Assembly: GCA_004554485.1 (NCBI GenBank)
Contig: SFLS01000012.1
Coordinates: forward strand, 1 to 44,181
Direction of reading: 5' to 3'
DNA from: Oscillospiraceae bacterium
GTDB lineage: Bacteria > Bacillota > Clostridia > Oscillospirales > Ruminococcaceae
DNA: 44,181 bases
The position numbers were made by a program, and so were the translations under genes. The notes under the pieces are model-generated. The model was not told the origin of the DNA and did no database searches. It saw only the letters and a program-made list of their open reading frames with translations. Position 1 is the stretch's first letter. Each line of letters starts with the position of its first letter. This document shows, piece by piece, positions 7,892-15,507 of the stretch.

Positions 7892-7921
7892 TTGACAGCG
7901 GCCCCGGCGGTATGGTAGACT
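7892..7921 (+). promoter_or_regulatory. Promoter of the lipoprotein gene
   Basis: TTGACA at 7892-7897, an 18-nt spacer and TAGACT at 7916-7921, 47 bp upstream of the start codon. Confidence 0.6.
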
Positions 7922-7968
7922 GACTGCGGGGAAAATTCCCCTTGCAACAACGACAGGAGGACAATGAA

Positions 7969-8574
7969 ATGAAGAAACGGCTCGCATTGCTGCTGGCGGC
8001 TATGATGGCGCTTGCTCTGGTGGCCTGCGGCGAGACCGCTAAGGCCGATGAATTTGTCCGGGGCAGTTGGGAGGGCAATGTATACACCAATGACTCCATC
8101 GGTCTGGCCGTTACCGTTCCGGAGAGCTGGGCTGTTGCATCGGATGAGGATCTGGCGGTGATGATGGGCATTGCCATTGAACAGTCCAATTCCCAGATGC
8201 AGATTTCCGAGGAGATTCTGAAGGCGCAGGCCTGCTATGATATGGGAGCGGCCGATCCTTATGGCAACTCCAGCATTTTGATTACTGCAGAAAACATGGC
8301 GCTGACTATCGGCGGAACGAGCTACAACGAGGAAGCCTATGCCGAGGCCCTCGCCAACCAGCTTCTGATGGTTGATTTTTCCATTGGGGAAGGGTCCACC
8401 GTTACCATCGGCAAGCGGGATTATCACGTGCTGCGGACGATTGACCCGGAAAATGGGATGAGTCAAGATTATCTGATCACCAAGATCGGCAGCTGCATGA
8501 TATCAGTTGTGCTTACATATTCCCCCGAGGAGAACGATTTGGACTCTATGCTGGCCATGCTCGGCGACGCATAA
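7969..8574 (+). CDS. Hypothetical lipoprotein
   Basis: A 201-residue secreted lipoprotein: MKKRLALLLAAMMALALVAC is a signal with lipobox Cys20. The mature domain (WEGNVYTNDSIGLAVTVPESW, then an alpha/beta stretch) looks like the PsbP/TpsA-type domains seen in many clostridial lipoproteins of unknown role, but I cannot name the family. ATG 7969 has AGGAGG at 7955-7960. It is monocistronic, with a promoter in front and a strong terminator behind. Confidence 0.8.
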   Translation: MKKRLALLLAAMMALALVACGETAKADEFVRGSWEGNVYTNDSIGLAVTVPESWAVASDEDLAVMMGIAIEQSNSQMQISEEILKAQACYDMGAADPYGNSSILITAENMALTIGGTSYNEEAYAEALANQLLMVDFSIGEGSTVTIGKRDYHVLRTIDPENGMSQDYLITKIGSCMISVVLTYSPEENDLDSMLAMLGDA

Positions 8575-8587
8575 CCATTCCGGCTGA

Positions 8588-8617
8588 AAGCTGTCCCGGT
8601 TGCGGGACAGCTTTTTT
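8588..8617 (+). terminator. Rho-independent terminator after lipoprotein gene
   Basis: AAGCTGTCCC pairs with GGGACAGCTT (10 bp, 6-nt loop), and the T tract extends to 8617. Confidence 0.9.
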
Positions 8618-8650
8618 GCGGACAAAAATAAAGTTTTTCCCCTGCCGCCC

Positions 8651-8679
8651 TTTTCAAGCCGGGTGCGGAATGGTATAAT
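8651..8679 (+). promoter_or_regulatory. Extended -10 promoter of the rodA operon
   Basis: TGGTATAAT has TATAAT at 8674-8679 with the TGn extension. A weak -35 (TTTTCA, 8651-8656) lies 17 nt upstream. Confidence 0.65.
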
Positions 8680-8726
8680 AGAACGAATACTCTGGCAGGA
8701 TAAAGAGAGGAAAGGAGGACGCCGCC

Positions 8727-9842
8727 ATGCTCAACATTCTGCGCCGGTTTTTCCGCCGGAACGATCCGCTGGTGCTGGGCTGCGCCGTGGCGCTTTCGGC
8801 GTTCAGCGTGCTGCTGCTGATGGGCATCCAACAGATGGGCGTTATCGGCCGCCGTACCGTGATTATGCAGATCATAGCGGCGGCGCTGGGGCTGCTGCTG
8901 GCGCTGGGGCTGGCCCACCTGGATTATGAGCGTCTGGGCGGGTGGTGGAAGTTCTATGTTCCCGCGGCGGTGGCGCTGATGCTGCTGACCTTTACGCCGC
9001 TGGGGCAGACCCGCAGCGACGCCATCGAAACCAACCGCAGCTGGCTCAATCTGGGCTTCACCACCATCCAGCCTGCCGAATTCCTCAAGATCGCCTTTAT
9101 TCTGTCGCTGGCCTATCACCTTTCCCGTACCGAGGGCCGGCTGGGAGAAAACAGAACGCTGATACGGGTCGCCCTGCACGCCATTTTCCCGGTGCTGCTT
9201 ATCCTGCTGCAAAAGGACTGGGGCGTTGCGGCGGTGATGCTGTTTATTGTGGTGGCTATGGTCATCATGGCGGGGCTGCCCCGCCGGTGGATCGTAATGG
9301 GCGCCGCGGCCGCGGTGGTATTTATCCCGCTGGCCTGGTTCTTCCTGCTGGATGATTACCAGAAGATCCGCTTTACCCTGCTTAAAAATCCGGAAGCCTA
9401 TGCGCTGGGGGCGGCCTATCAGCAGCTGCAGGGACGCATTTCCTTTGGCTCCGGGCAGATGTTCGGCATCGGCATTTTCAGCGGGGAGCACCGCTATGTC
9501 CCCGATATGTATAACGATATGATATTTACCTTCATCGGCGAGTCGGTCGGCTTTATCGGCGCGCTGGGGGTGCTGGTCGTTTATATTATTCTGCTGGTCC
9601 GCATCCTGCAAATCGGGATCCGGTCCTCCAACCGCATGGGGCGCTGTATTACCGTGGGGGTGTTTACCATGCTGGCCTCCCAGATCATCATTAACGTGGC
9701 GATGTGCCTGCTGGTCGGCCCGTCGGTGGGTGTTACCCTGCCGCTGCTTTCGGCGGGCGGCAGTTCGGTGCTGTCGGCGTATCTGGGACTGGGACTGGTG
9801 CTTTCGGTCGGTCACGCCGAAAAGCCCACCATGTTCAGCTAA
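8727..9842 (+). CDS. rodA: SEDS peptidoglycan glycosyltransferase RodA
   Basis: A 371-residue polytopic membrane protein with about ten membrane segments. It belongs to the SEDS family that polymerises lipid II into glycan strands with a partner class B PBP. Seen are the SWLNLGFTTIQPAEFLKI motif (TM/loop signature), the HRYVPDMYNDMIFTFIGE extracellular loop and GPSVGVTLPLLSAGGSS near the C-terminus. RodA rather than FtsW/SpoVE is favoured by the short N-terminus and the VPxxxxDMIFTFIGE form. It heads an operon with a DUF6440 gene 13 bp downstream, then tsaE and tsaB. Confidence 0.9.
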   Translation: MLNILRRFFRRNDPLVLGCAVALSAFSVLLLMGIQQMGVIGRRTVIMQIIAAALGLLLALGLAHLDYERLGGWWKFYVPAAVALMLLTFTPLGQTRSDAIETNRSWLNLGFTTIQPAEFLKIAFILSLAYHLSRTEGRLGENRTLIRVALHAIFPVLLILLQKDWGVAAVMLFIVVAMVIMAGLPRRWIVMGAAAAVVFIPLAWFFLLDDYQKIRFTLLKNPEAYALGAAYQQLQGRISFGSGQMFGIGIFSGEHRYVPDMYNDMIFTFIGESVGFIGALGVLVVYIILLVRILQIGIRSSNRMGRCITVGVFTMLASQIIINVAMCLLVGPSVGVTLPLLSAGGSSVLSAYLGLGLVLSVGHAEKPTMFS

Positions 9843-9855
9843 GGAGGGAATCGCA

Positions 9856-10050
9856 ATGGATGAAAAACGCTTTATCATTGTGGATAAACAGGGCAGCGGC
9901 CTGACCAGCGCCCTGCAGGAGATTGTGGACCGCCAAACCGGGGTGCACTATCTGACCTGGCAGTCCGGCTACGCCGGCGGCATCACCCCGCTGCTGGGCG
10001 CCGACGGCAGACCGGTCATCACCGCCCGGGGCACGGAGTACGACGTATGA
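9856..10050 (+). CDS. DUF6440 family small protein
   Basis: A 64-residue protein starting at ATG 9856 behind AGGAGG. The pattern RFIIVDKQGSG...IVDRQTGVHYLTW...AGGITPLLGADGRPV matches the DUF6440 family of small Firmicutes proteins with no known function. There is no signal or membrane segment. It lies between rodA and tsaE and overlaps tsaE by 4 nt (ATGA), so it is translationally coupled to t6A biosynthesis. Confidence 0.8.
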   Translation: MDEKRFIIVDKQGSGLTSALQEIVDRQTGVHYLTWQSGYAGGITPLLGADGRPVITARGTEYDV

Positions 10051-10532
10051 TACGGCTGAGCTTTACCACCCGCAGCCCCGCCGAAACGCAAAGCCTGGCC
10101 GAGCGGCTGGCCGCCCTGCTGCAGCCCGGAGATGTGCTGGCCTACACCGGCCCTATGGGCGCCGGCAAGACCACCTTTACGGTGGGGCTGGCCCGCGGGC
10201 TGGGCAGCACCGACTGGGTTTCCAGCCCTACCTTTGCGCTGGTGCAGGAATACCGCGGCCCACGGCCGCTGTGCCACTTTGATTTTTACCGCATCACCGG
10301 GGAAGAGGACCTGTACGCCACCGGCTTTTTCGACTATCTGGACGGCCGCCGCATCCTGGCGGTGGAATGGAGCGAGCGAGTGCCCGGGGCGCTGCCGGAA
10401 AAGGCGATCCGCATTGGGTTTGAACCGCTCGGCGGCGATGTGCGCCGCATCACCATCACCGGGGAGGACCGCCTGGCGGCCCTGGGCCCCGGGAACGGAG
10501 AGCCCCTATCCTCAACGACGGGAGATGACTGA
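10047..10532 (+). CDS. tsaE: tRNA threonylcarbamoyladenosine biosynthesis ATPase TsaE
   Basis: TsaE is the small P-loop ATPase that, with TsaB and TsaD, completes t6A37 modification of ANN-decoding tRNAs. The 161-residue length is normal. Walker A GPMGAGKTT is at about 35-43, SSPTFALVQEY and HFDFYRI follow, and the C-terminal AVEWSERVPGALP block is the family Walker B/Trp region. The poorly conserved C-terminal tail (about residues 140-161) overlaps nothing. TsaB starts 2 nt after the TsaE stop. Confidence 0.95.
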   Translation: MIRLSFTTRSPAETQSLAERLAALLQPGDVLAYTGPMGAGKTTFTVGLARGLGSTDWVSSPTFALVQEYRGPRPLCHFDFYRITGEEDLYATGFFDYLDGRRILAVEWSERVPGALPEKAIRIGFEPLGGDVRRITITGEDRLAALGPGNGEPLSSTTGDD

Positions 10533-10533
10533 T

Positions 10534-11229
10534 ATGCTGCTGTTTGCCCTGGAATGCTCCGCCGCGGCGGCTTCGGCCGCCCTGTACCGGGATGACCGCC
10601 TGCTGGGCGAAGAATTCCTGAATATTCCCCAGACCCACAGCGTCACGCTGCTGCCGATGGCCCAAAGCCTGTTTGAGCGCACCGGGATCGCCCCTGCCGG
10701 GATCGATTATTATGCTGTCAGCCGGGGGCCCGGCTCCTTTACCGGGCTGCGCATCGGCATCGCCGCCGTCAAGGGGCTGGCCTTCCCCGCCAATACCCCC
10801 TGCATCGGTGTTTCCACCCCGGAGGCCATCGCCTGGGGGCTGCTGGGCTTTGAGGGGACCGTTGTCCCGATGATGGACGCCCGCTGCGGCCAGGTTTATA
10901 CGGCGCTGTTCGCGGGCAGGAAAGGGGCACTGGTCCGCCTGACCGAGGATGAGGCCCTGCCCCTGACAGTACTGGCGGAAAAGCTGAAGGACTGCCCCGG
11001 GCCGCTGTGGCTCTGCGGCGACGGCGCTCATCTGGGAATGGCCGCGTGGCAGGAGGAGCTGCCGGTGCGGCTTGCCCCGCCGACGCTCTGCTATCAGCGG
11101 GCGGCTGCGGTGGGCTTGGCGGCCCAGAACCATCTGCGGGAGGCGGTATCTCCCGCGGCGCTGACGCCCTGTTATCTGCGTCCCGCCAATGCCCTCAAAC
11201 TTTCGGAGCGGGAAAAAGAGACCCTGTAA
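10534..11229 (+). CDS. tsaB: tRNA threonylcarbamoyladenosine biosynthesis protein TsaB
   Basis: A 231-residue ASKHA-fold protein that scaffolds TsaD and TsaE in t6A synthesis. It begins FALECSAAAASAALYRDD, with the conserved YAVSRGPGSFTGLRIGIAAV block and VPMMDARCGQVYTA, all typical of TsaB/YeaZ. Start ATG 10534 is preferred because GGGAG ends about 9 nt upstream; an in-frame ATG at 10525 touches that box. It is co-transcribed with tsaE; rpiB follows after 25 bp. Confidence 0.95.
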   Translation: MLLFALECSAAAASAALYRDDRLLGEEFLNIPQTHSVTLLPMAQSLFERTGIAPAGIDYYAVSRGPGSFTGLRIGIAAVKGLAFPANTPCIGVSTPEAIAWGLLGFEGTVVPMMDARCGQVYTALFAGRKGALVRLTEDEALPLTVLAEKLKDCPGPLWLCGDGAHLGMAAWQEELPVRLAPPTLCYQRAAAVGLAAQNHLREAVSPAALTPCYLRPANALKLSEREKETL

Positions 11230-11254
11230 ATCATCACCAAAGGAGTGTTGCGAT

Positions 11255-11707
11255 ATGAAAATTGCCATAGGCTGCGACCATGCCGCCCTGACCCTGAAAA
11301 ACGCGGTCAGGGAGCATCTGCAGGAGCTGGGGCACGAAGTGAGGGATTTTGGCATCTATGAAGCCGGCGAAAAGTGCGATTATCCCGAAAAGGCTGCCGA
11401 GGTCGCCCGGTTTGTCCGGGACGGCGGCGCCGAGCGGGGCATTCTGGTGTGCGGCACCGGCGTAGGCATGGCCATTGCCGCCAACAAGGTGCGGGGCATC
11501 CGCGCCTGCTGCTGCTCCGATTCCTTCAGCGCCCGCATGACCCGCGCCCACAACGACGCCAATATCCTTACCTTCGGCGAGCGCGTGGTGGGGCAGGGAC
11601 TGGCCCTGGAGCTGGTAGACGCCTTTTTGACCACCGAATTTGAGGGCGGACGGCATCAGCGCCGGGTTGATCTAATCACTGCGCTGGAAACCGAAGAAAC
11701 CAGATGA
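11255..11707 (+). CDS. rpiB: Ribose-5-phosphate isomerase B
   Basis: RpiB interconverts ribose 5-phosphate and ribulose 5-phosphate. The 150-residue protein shows IGCDHAALTLK at the N-terminus (Asp/His of the active site), ILVCGTGVGMAIAANKV (catalytic Cys and anion hole) and the RMTRAHNDANILTFGERVVG block. ATG 11255 follows AAAGGAG by 10 nt. It sits between tsaB and upp; with upp it supplies and uses ribose phosphate for uracil salvage. Confidence 0.96.
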   Translation: MKIAIGCDHAALTLKNAVREHLQELGHEVRDFGIYEAGEKCDYPEKAAEVARFVRDGGAERGILVCGTGVGMAIAANKVRGIRACCCSDSFSARMTRAHNDANILTFGERVVGQGLALELVDAFLTTEFEGGRHQRRVDLITALETEETR

Positions 11708-11749
11708 TTCACCCACAGCTAAGCTGATCAATGACAGGAGGATATAAAA

Positions 11750-12388
11750 ATGCCGCAGACATTTGAACCGCAGGTACTGGACCATCCGCTGATCCAGCAT
11801 AAGATCTCCCTGATGCGTAAAAAGGAGACCGGCAGCAAGGATTTTCGGGAGCTGGCCACCGAGGTAGCGACCCTGATGTGCTACGAGGCAACCCGGGATC
11901 TGCCGCTGAAGGAGGTAACGGTGGAAACCCCCATCTGCCGCTGTAAAACCAAAATGCTGGCCGGACGCAAGCTGGCCATCGTCCCCATCCTGCGTGCCGG
12001 CCTTGGCATGGTGGACGGGATGCTGACGCTGATTCCCGCCGCCAAGGTGGGCCATATCGGCCTGTACCGCGACGAGGAGACCGCCAAGCCCATCGAGTAC
12101 TTCTGCAAGCTGCCCTGCGATATCAGCGAGCGGGAGGTCATTGTGGTGGACCCGATGCTGGCGACCGGCGGCAGCGCCATCGACGCCGTAAACATGATTA
12201 AACAGCGCGGTGTCCACAACATCAAGTTTATGTGCATCATCGCCGCGCCGGAGGGCTTGGAAGCCTTCGGCAGGGTCCACCCCGACGTCAAGGTCTATGT
12301 CGGCGTGCTGGACGAAAAGCTGAATGAGAATAACTACATCGTCCCGGGCCTGGGAGATGCCGGCGACCGCATTTTCGGCACCAAATAA
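11750..12388 (+). CDS. upp: Uracil phosphoribosyltransferase
   Basis: Upp converts uracil and PRPP to UMP. It is 212 residues, the family length. Seen are PILRAGLGMVDGML, VVDPMLATGGSAIDAV (PRPP loop) and the uracil-binding C-terminal YIVPGLGDAGDRIFGTK. AGGAGG lies 7 nt upstream of the ATG. It is the last gene before a terminator-like hairpin. Confidence 0.97.
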   Translation: MPQTFEPQVLDHPLIQHKISLMRKKETGSKDFRELATEVATLMCYEATRDLPLKEVTVETPICRCKTKMLAGRKLAIVPILRAGLGMVDGMLTLIPAAKVGHIGLYRDEETAKPIEYFCKLPCDISEREVIVVDPMLATGGSAIDAVNMIKQRGVHNIKFMCIIAAPEGLEAFGRVHPDVKVYVGVLDEKLNENNYIVPGLGDAGDRIFGTK

Positions 12389-12399
12389 AGAAATTTGCA

Positions 12400-12432
12400 G
12401 GGGGAGGTGCGCCAAAGGCGCCTTCCCCCTTT
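12400..12432 (+). terminator. Terminator of the rodA-upp region
   Basis: GGGGGAGG..GCGCC pairs with GGCGC..CTTCCCCC with a 3-nt AAA loop, one bulge and one G-T pair, then TTTC. Confidence 0.65.
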
Positions 12433-12447
12433 CAGAAGTTGTGCAGA

Positions 12448-12560
12448 GGGCGAAAGGCGGGCCGCAGGCCGGCTCCGGCGCAGCCGGAGCCCGGCGGCGA
12501 AGCCGCCGAAACCGTCCTTCGGACGGTTTGGCCTGCGGCCCGCCCCCGCGCCCTTTGCCC
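12448..12560 (+). repeat. Three-armed palindromic element, copy A
   Basis: The outer stem GCGGGCCGCAGGCC (12457-12470) pairs perfectly with 12530-12543. Inside lie three back-to-back perfect hairpins: 12471-12491 (9 bp, loop GCA), 12492-12508 (7 bp, loop GAA) and 12509-12529 (9 bp, loop TTC). Every base from 12457 to 12543 is in a stem or a triloop. A second outer helix GGGC.AAAGG/CCTTT.GCCC may add to it. The left flank TTGTGCAGAGGGC (from about 12439) recurs in copy B. It lies between the upp terminator and hflX. Confidence 0.85.
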
Positions 12561-12579
12561 ATTTTCCAAGGAGAAAACA

Positions 12580-13857
12580 ATGCCAACCGAACTTTATGAG
12601 AACCTGCAAGCTCCCAAGAGGGCCGTACTGGCCGCGGTGGATACCGGCGCCTACGATGTGGAGGTTTCGCTGGCGGAGCTGCGGGAGCTGGCCAAAACAG
12701 CCGGCTACCCGGTGGTCGGGGAAGCGGTGCAGAAGCTGCAGACCCCCGTTGCCGCTACCTTTATGGGCAGCGGCCGCCTACTGGAACTGAAGGATTATAT
12801 GGCCGCGGTGGAAGGGGAGCTGATCATTTTTGATGAGGAGCTTTCCCCGGCCCAGCTGCGCAATATCGAGGAACTGTGCGATTGCCCCATACTGGACCGC
12901 ACCATGCTCATCCTGGATATTTTTGCGGCCCGTGCCGTCAGCGGCGAGGGCAAACTGCAGGTGGAACTGGCCCGGCTGCAGTATCAACTGCCCCGATTGG
13001 CGGGCAAGGGTGTGCAGCTTTCCCGGCAGGGCGGCGGCGGTACCGGCGGCACCGGCGCCCGCCGCGGCGCCGGCGAATCCAAACTGGAGGTGGACCGCCG
13101 GCACATCCGGCGGCGCATCGAAGCACTGAAAGCCGAACTGGAGGCACTTTCCCGCAGGAGGGAGCAGCGCCGGGTGCGTCGTAAAAAGGACGGCATTACC
13201 ACGGTGGCCATCGTCGGCTACACCAACGTGGGCAAATCTACCCTGCTCAATGCCCTGACCGAAGCGGGCGTGCTGGCGGAGGATAAGCTGTTTGCTACGC
13301 TGGATCCCACCGCCCGGTCGCTGGCGCTGCCCGACGGCAGAACGGTGATGCTGATCGATACGGTAGGACTGGTGCGGCGGCTGCCCCACCAGCTGGTAGA
13401 AGCGTTCCATTCCACACTGGAGGAAGCGGCCAACGCCGACCTGATCCTCAGCGTCTGCGATATCACCAGCCCGGAGCTGCTGGAGCAGCGGGCGGTGACC
13501 GAACGGCTGCTGGAGGAGCTGGGCGTGGAGGGAACGCCGGTCATTACCGTGCTGAACAAATGCGACGCCGCCGCGCCCTCCGCGGCAGCCGAACCGTACC
13601 GGGGCTGTGTGCGTATCTCCGCCAAAACCGGCTACGGCCTACCGGCGCTGCTACAGAGCATTGCCGAAGCGCTGCCGCCGGCCCGCATCCGGTGCCGGCT
13701 GTGCCTGCCCTATACCGAGGGCGGCCTGCTGCACCGTCTGGAGCAGCAGGGGCAGATCTTTTGCCGGGAATATACGGCAGAGGGGGTCCTGCTGGAAGCC
13801 GATGTGGAGCAGCGGGACTGGCCCCTGTACCGCGATTATATCAAAACGGAGGTCTGA
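12580..13857 (+). CDS. hflX: Ribosome-associated GTPase HflX
   Basis: HflX is a TRAFAC GTPase that binds the 50S subunit and splits stalled or hibernating ribosomes. The 425-residue protein has the N-terminal HflX domain (GSGRLLELKDY, DEELSPAQLRNIE, ILDRTMLILDIFA), a Gly-rich linker (QGGGGTGGTG) before a coiled region, then the G domain: G1 GYTNVGKST at 213-221, G3 DTVG, G4 NKCD, G5 SAKTG. ATG 12580 follows AAGGAG. The frame stays open upstream through repeat copy A, but that extension is not coding-like. A small GTG-started gene follows 2 nt after the stop. Confidence 0.96.
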   Translation: MPTELYENLQAPKRAVLAAVDTGAYDVEVSLAELRELAKTAGYPVVGEAVQKLQTPVAATFMGSGRLLELKDYMAAVEGELIIFDEELSPAQLRNIEELCDCPILDRTMLILDIFAARAVSGEGKLQVELARLQYQLPRLAGKGVQLSRQGGGGTGGTGARRGAGESKLEVDRRHIRRRIEALKAELEALSRRREQRRVRRKKDGITTVAIVGYTNVGKSTLLNALTEAGVLAEDKLFATLDPTARSLALPDGRTVMLIDTVGLVRRLPHQLVEAFHSTLEEAANADLILSVCDITSPELLEQRAVTERLLEELGVEGTPVITVLNKCDAAAPSAAAEPYRGCVRISAKTGYGLPALLQSIAEALPPARIRCRLCLPYTEGGLLHRLEQQGQIFCREYTAEGVLLEADVEQRDWPLYRDYIKTEV

Positions 13858-13859
13858 CC

Positions 13860-14111
13860 GTGAAAATTACAAATATGATACCCCAGCTTTTACTGGAGGG
13901 CCGCAATCTGGATGAGGACGAGATCCACGATTACATCACCGGTCACTTTGCCGGGGATTGCCTGCTGGTGGTGGGGGATGAGGAGCTGATCAAGCTGCAT
14001 TTCCACACCAACGAGCCGTGGTTGGTGCTGGCGTACTGCGCCGGGCTGGGGGAGGTCTACGACGTGGTGATCGAGAATATGGACCGGCAGGCACGGGGGC
14101 TGAAGGGCTGA
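13860..14111 (+). CDS. Free-standing FakA/DAK-like C-terminal domain protein
   Basis: An 83-residue protein from GTG 13860, with GGAGG at 13848-13852. The segment FAGDCLLVVGDEELIKLHFH, then TNEPWLVLAYCAGLGEVYDV and IENM, matches the C-terminal domain of fatty-acid kinase FakA/DhaK-like (DegV-associated) proteins (GDSLVVVGDDDLIKVHVHT...IENM). The nucleotide-binding DhaL domain of FakA is absent, so a kinase role is unlikely. It is coupled to hflX (2-nt gap). It may be a small regulatory or binding domain; the function is unknown. Confidence 0.75.
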   Translation: MKITNMIPQLLLEGRNLDEDEIHDYITGHFAGDCLLVVGDEELIKLHFHTNEPWLVLAYCAGLGEVYDVVIENMDRQARGLKG

Positions 14112-14281
14112 GCGCCACTGCCGCAGGGCCCGCCTGATGGCGGGCTCTCTTTTTGCGGCGGCGTCCGGGGCTGCCACGAACAAAATTGAAATTGGAACAA
14201 AAGAAAACGAGAGTATAAGAGAGAAAACAAGAGAAAAACAAAGAGATGCTATTGACAAATCAAAAAAGAGCAAAAACGGGC

Positions 14282-14310
14282 TTGACACCGTGCGGGGGCC
14301 TGGCTATAAT
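14282..14310 (+). promoter_or_regulatory. Consensus sigma-A promoter of rplM-rpsI
   Basis: TTGACA at 14282-14287, a 17-nt spacer and TATAAT at 14305-14310, a perfect consensus for a highly expressed ribosomal operon. Confidence 0.9.
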
Positions 14311-14330
14311 ATCAATTGTCGCTTTCTGTA

Positions 14331-14354
14331 TGCGCCGGATCTTCATGCGGCGCA
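14331..14354 (+). promoter_or_regulatory. Leader hairpin upstream of rplM
   Basis: TGCGCCG (14331-14337) pairs with CGGCGCA (14348-14354) in the 5' leader. It is a possible L13-type autoregulatory structure, but there is no T tract and the match to the known L13 leader was not verified. Confidence 0.35.
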
Positions 14355-14387
14355 CCGAAGCTAACAATGAATCAGGAGGAAATAGAT

Positions 14388-14807
14388 ATGTCCACTACCA
14401 TGGCAAAGCCCGGCATGGAACGCAAATGGTATATCATCGATGCGGCCGGCAAGCCCCTGGGCCGTACCGCCGAAAAAGCCGCCGTTCTGCTGCGCGGCAA
14501 GCACAAGCCCACCTTTACCCCCCACGTTGACTGCGGCGATCACGTCATCATCATCAACGCGGCGCAGGCTGTTCTGACCGGCCGTAAGCTGGAGCAGAAG
14601 TTCTATCGTCATCATTCCGGTTATGTCGGCGGCCTCAAGGAGGTCCAGTACAAGACCCTGATGGAAGAAAACCCCGAAAAGGCCATGATGCTGGCCGTCA
14701 AGGGCATGATTCCCGATAACACCATCGGCCGCAAGGCGCTGACCCGCTGCCGCGTTTACCGCGACGCCAACCACGGTCATGCCGCCCAGAAGCCCGAGAA
14801 AATTTGA
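14388..14807 (+). CDS. rplM: 50S ribosomal protein L13
   Basis: The 139-residue large-subunit protein binds 23S rRNA early in assembly. WYIIDAAGKPLGRTAEKAA, then GKHKPTFTPHVDCGDHVIIINA and VKGMIPDNTIGRKAL are L13 signatures. ATG 14388 follows AGGAGG; its N-terminal MSTTMAKPGMER is slightly longer than usual. It pairs with rpsI 19 bp downstream, the universal rplM-rpsI order. Confidence 0.98.
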   Translation: MSTTMAKPGMERKWYIIDAAGKPLGRTAEKAAVLLRGKHKPTFTPHVDCGDHVIIINAAQAVLTGRKLEQKFYRHHSGYVGGLKEVQYKTLMEENPEKAMMLAVKGMIPDNTIGRKALTRCRVYRDANHGHAAQKPEKI

Positions 14808-14826
14808 TCGAAAGGAGAAATAATCC

Positions 14827-15228
14827 ATGTACGAGAGCAAAAACCCCTATTACTATGGCACCGGCCGTAGAAAAAGCTCCGTTGCCCGCGTCCGCCTGTA
14901 TGCAGGCACCGGCAAGATCACCATCAACGGCAGAGATATCGACGATTATTTCGGCCTGGAGACCCTGAAGCTTATCGTTCGTCAGCCCATGGCGCTCACC
15001 GATACCCTGGGCCAGTTTGACGTTGTCTGCACCGTAGCGGGCGGCGGCGTTTCCGGCCAGGCCGGCGCTATCCGTCACGGCATTTCCCGCGCCCTGCTGC
15101 AGCACGGCGATGAGATGCGCCCCATTCTGAAGAAAGCCGGTCTGCTGACCCGCGACCCCAGAATGAAGGAGAGAAAGAAGTACGGCCTGAAAGCCGCCCG
15201 TCGCGCTCCCCAGTTCTCCAAGCGCTGA
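14827..15228 (+). CDS. rpsI: 30S ribosomal protein S9
   Basis: The 133-residue small-subunit protein has a C-terminal tail that contacts P-site tRNA. YYGTGRRKSSVARVRL at the N-terminus and the basic end KAARRAPQFSKR are diagnostic. AAAGGAG precedes the ATG. It is the second gene of the rplM-rpsI operon and is followed by a strong terminator. Confidence 0.98.
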   Translation: MYESKNPYYYGTGRRKSSVARVRLYAGTGKITINGRDIDDYFGLETLKLIVRQPMALTDTLGQFDVVCTVAGGGVSGQAGAIRHGISRALLQHGDEMRPILKKAGLLTRDPRMKERKKYGLKAARRAPQFSKR

Positions 15229-15253
15229 TATCCGTTTTTTTCTGCACCTACCG

Positions 15254-15287
15254 ACTGCCGTCCCTTTGGGATGGCAGTTGTTTTTTT
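15254..15287 (+). terminator. Terminator of rplM-rpsI
   Basis: ACTGCCGTCCC pairs with GGGATGGCAGT (11 bp, one G-T, TTT loop), followed by seven T. Confidence 0.92.
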
Positions 15288-15376
15288 CGGCAAAGCGGGC
15301 CGCCGTCCGGAGAGAGTCCGTGCGGACGGCCAAGGGACACAAAGCAGCGAAAAGAAAACTTTTTTGGCAGACCCTA

Positions 15377-15405
15377 TTGACATTTCAGGCCCCAGATGAT
15401 ATTAT
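15377..15405 (+). promoter_or_regulatory. Promoter of tRNA-Leu(CAG)
   Basis: TTGACA at 15377-15382, a 17-nt spacer and TATTAT at 15400-15405, 15 nt before the tRNA. Confidence 0.8.
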
Positions 15406-15419
15406 AAACAAGCTGATTC

Positions 15420-15506
15420 GCGGATGTGGCGGAATAGGCAGACGCGCTAGATTCAGGTTCTAGTGGTAGCAATACTGTATGGGTTCAAGTCCCTTCATCC
15501 GCACCA
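15420..15506 (+). tRNA. tRNA-Leu(CAG)
   Basis: An 87-nt class II tRNA. The acceptor GCGGATG pairs with CATCCGC, discriminator A precedes an encoded CCA, and the anticodon stem CTAGA/TCTAG encloses TTCAGGT (anticodon CAG). GGTTCAAGTCC forms the T loop. It has its own promoter at 15377-15405. A GNAT coding fragment begins right after the CCA. Confidence 0.96.
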
Positions 15507-15507
15507 A

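Noticed and set aside
12439..12579. In-frame N-terminal extension of hflX through the palindromic element
   Set aside because: The frame is open only because the element is GC-rich; ATG 12580 has a good ribosome-binding site and gives the normal HflX N-terminus.
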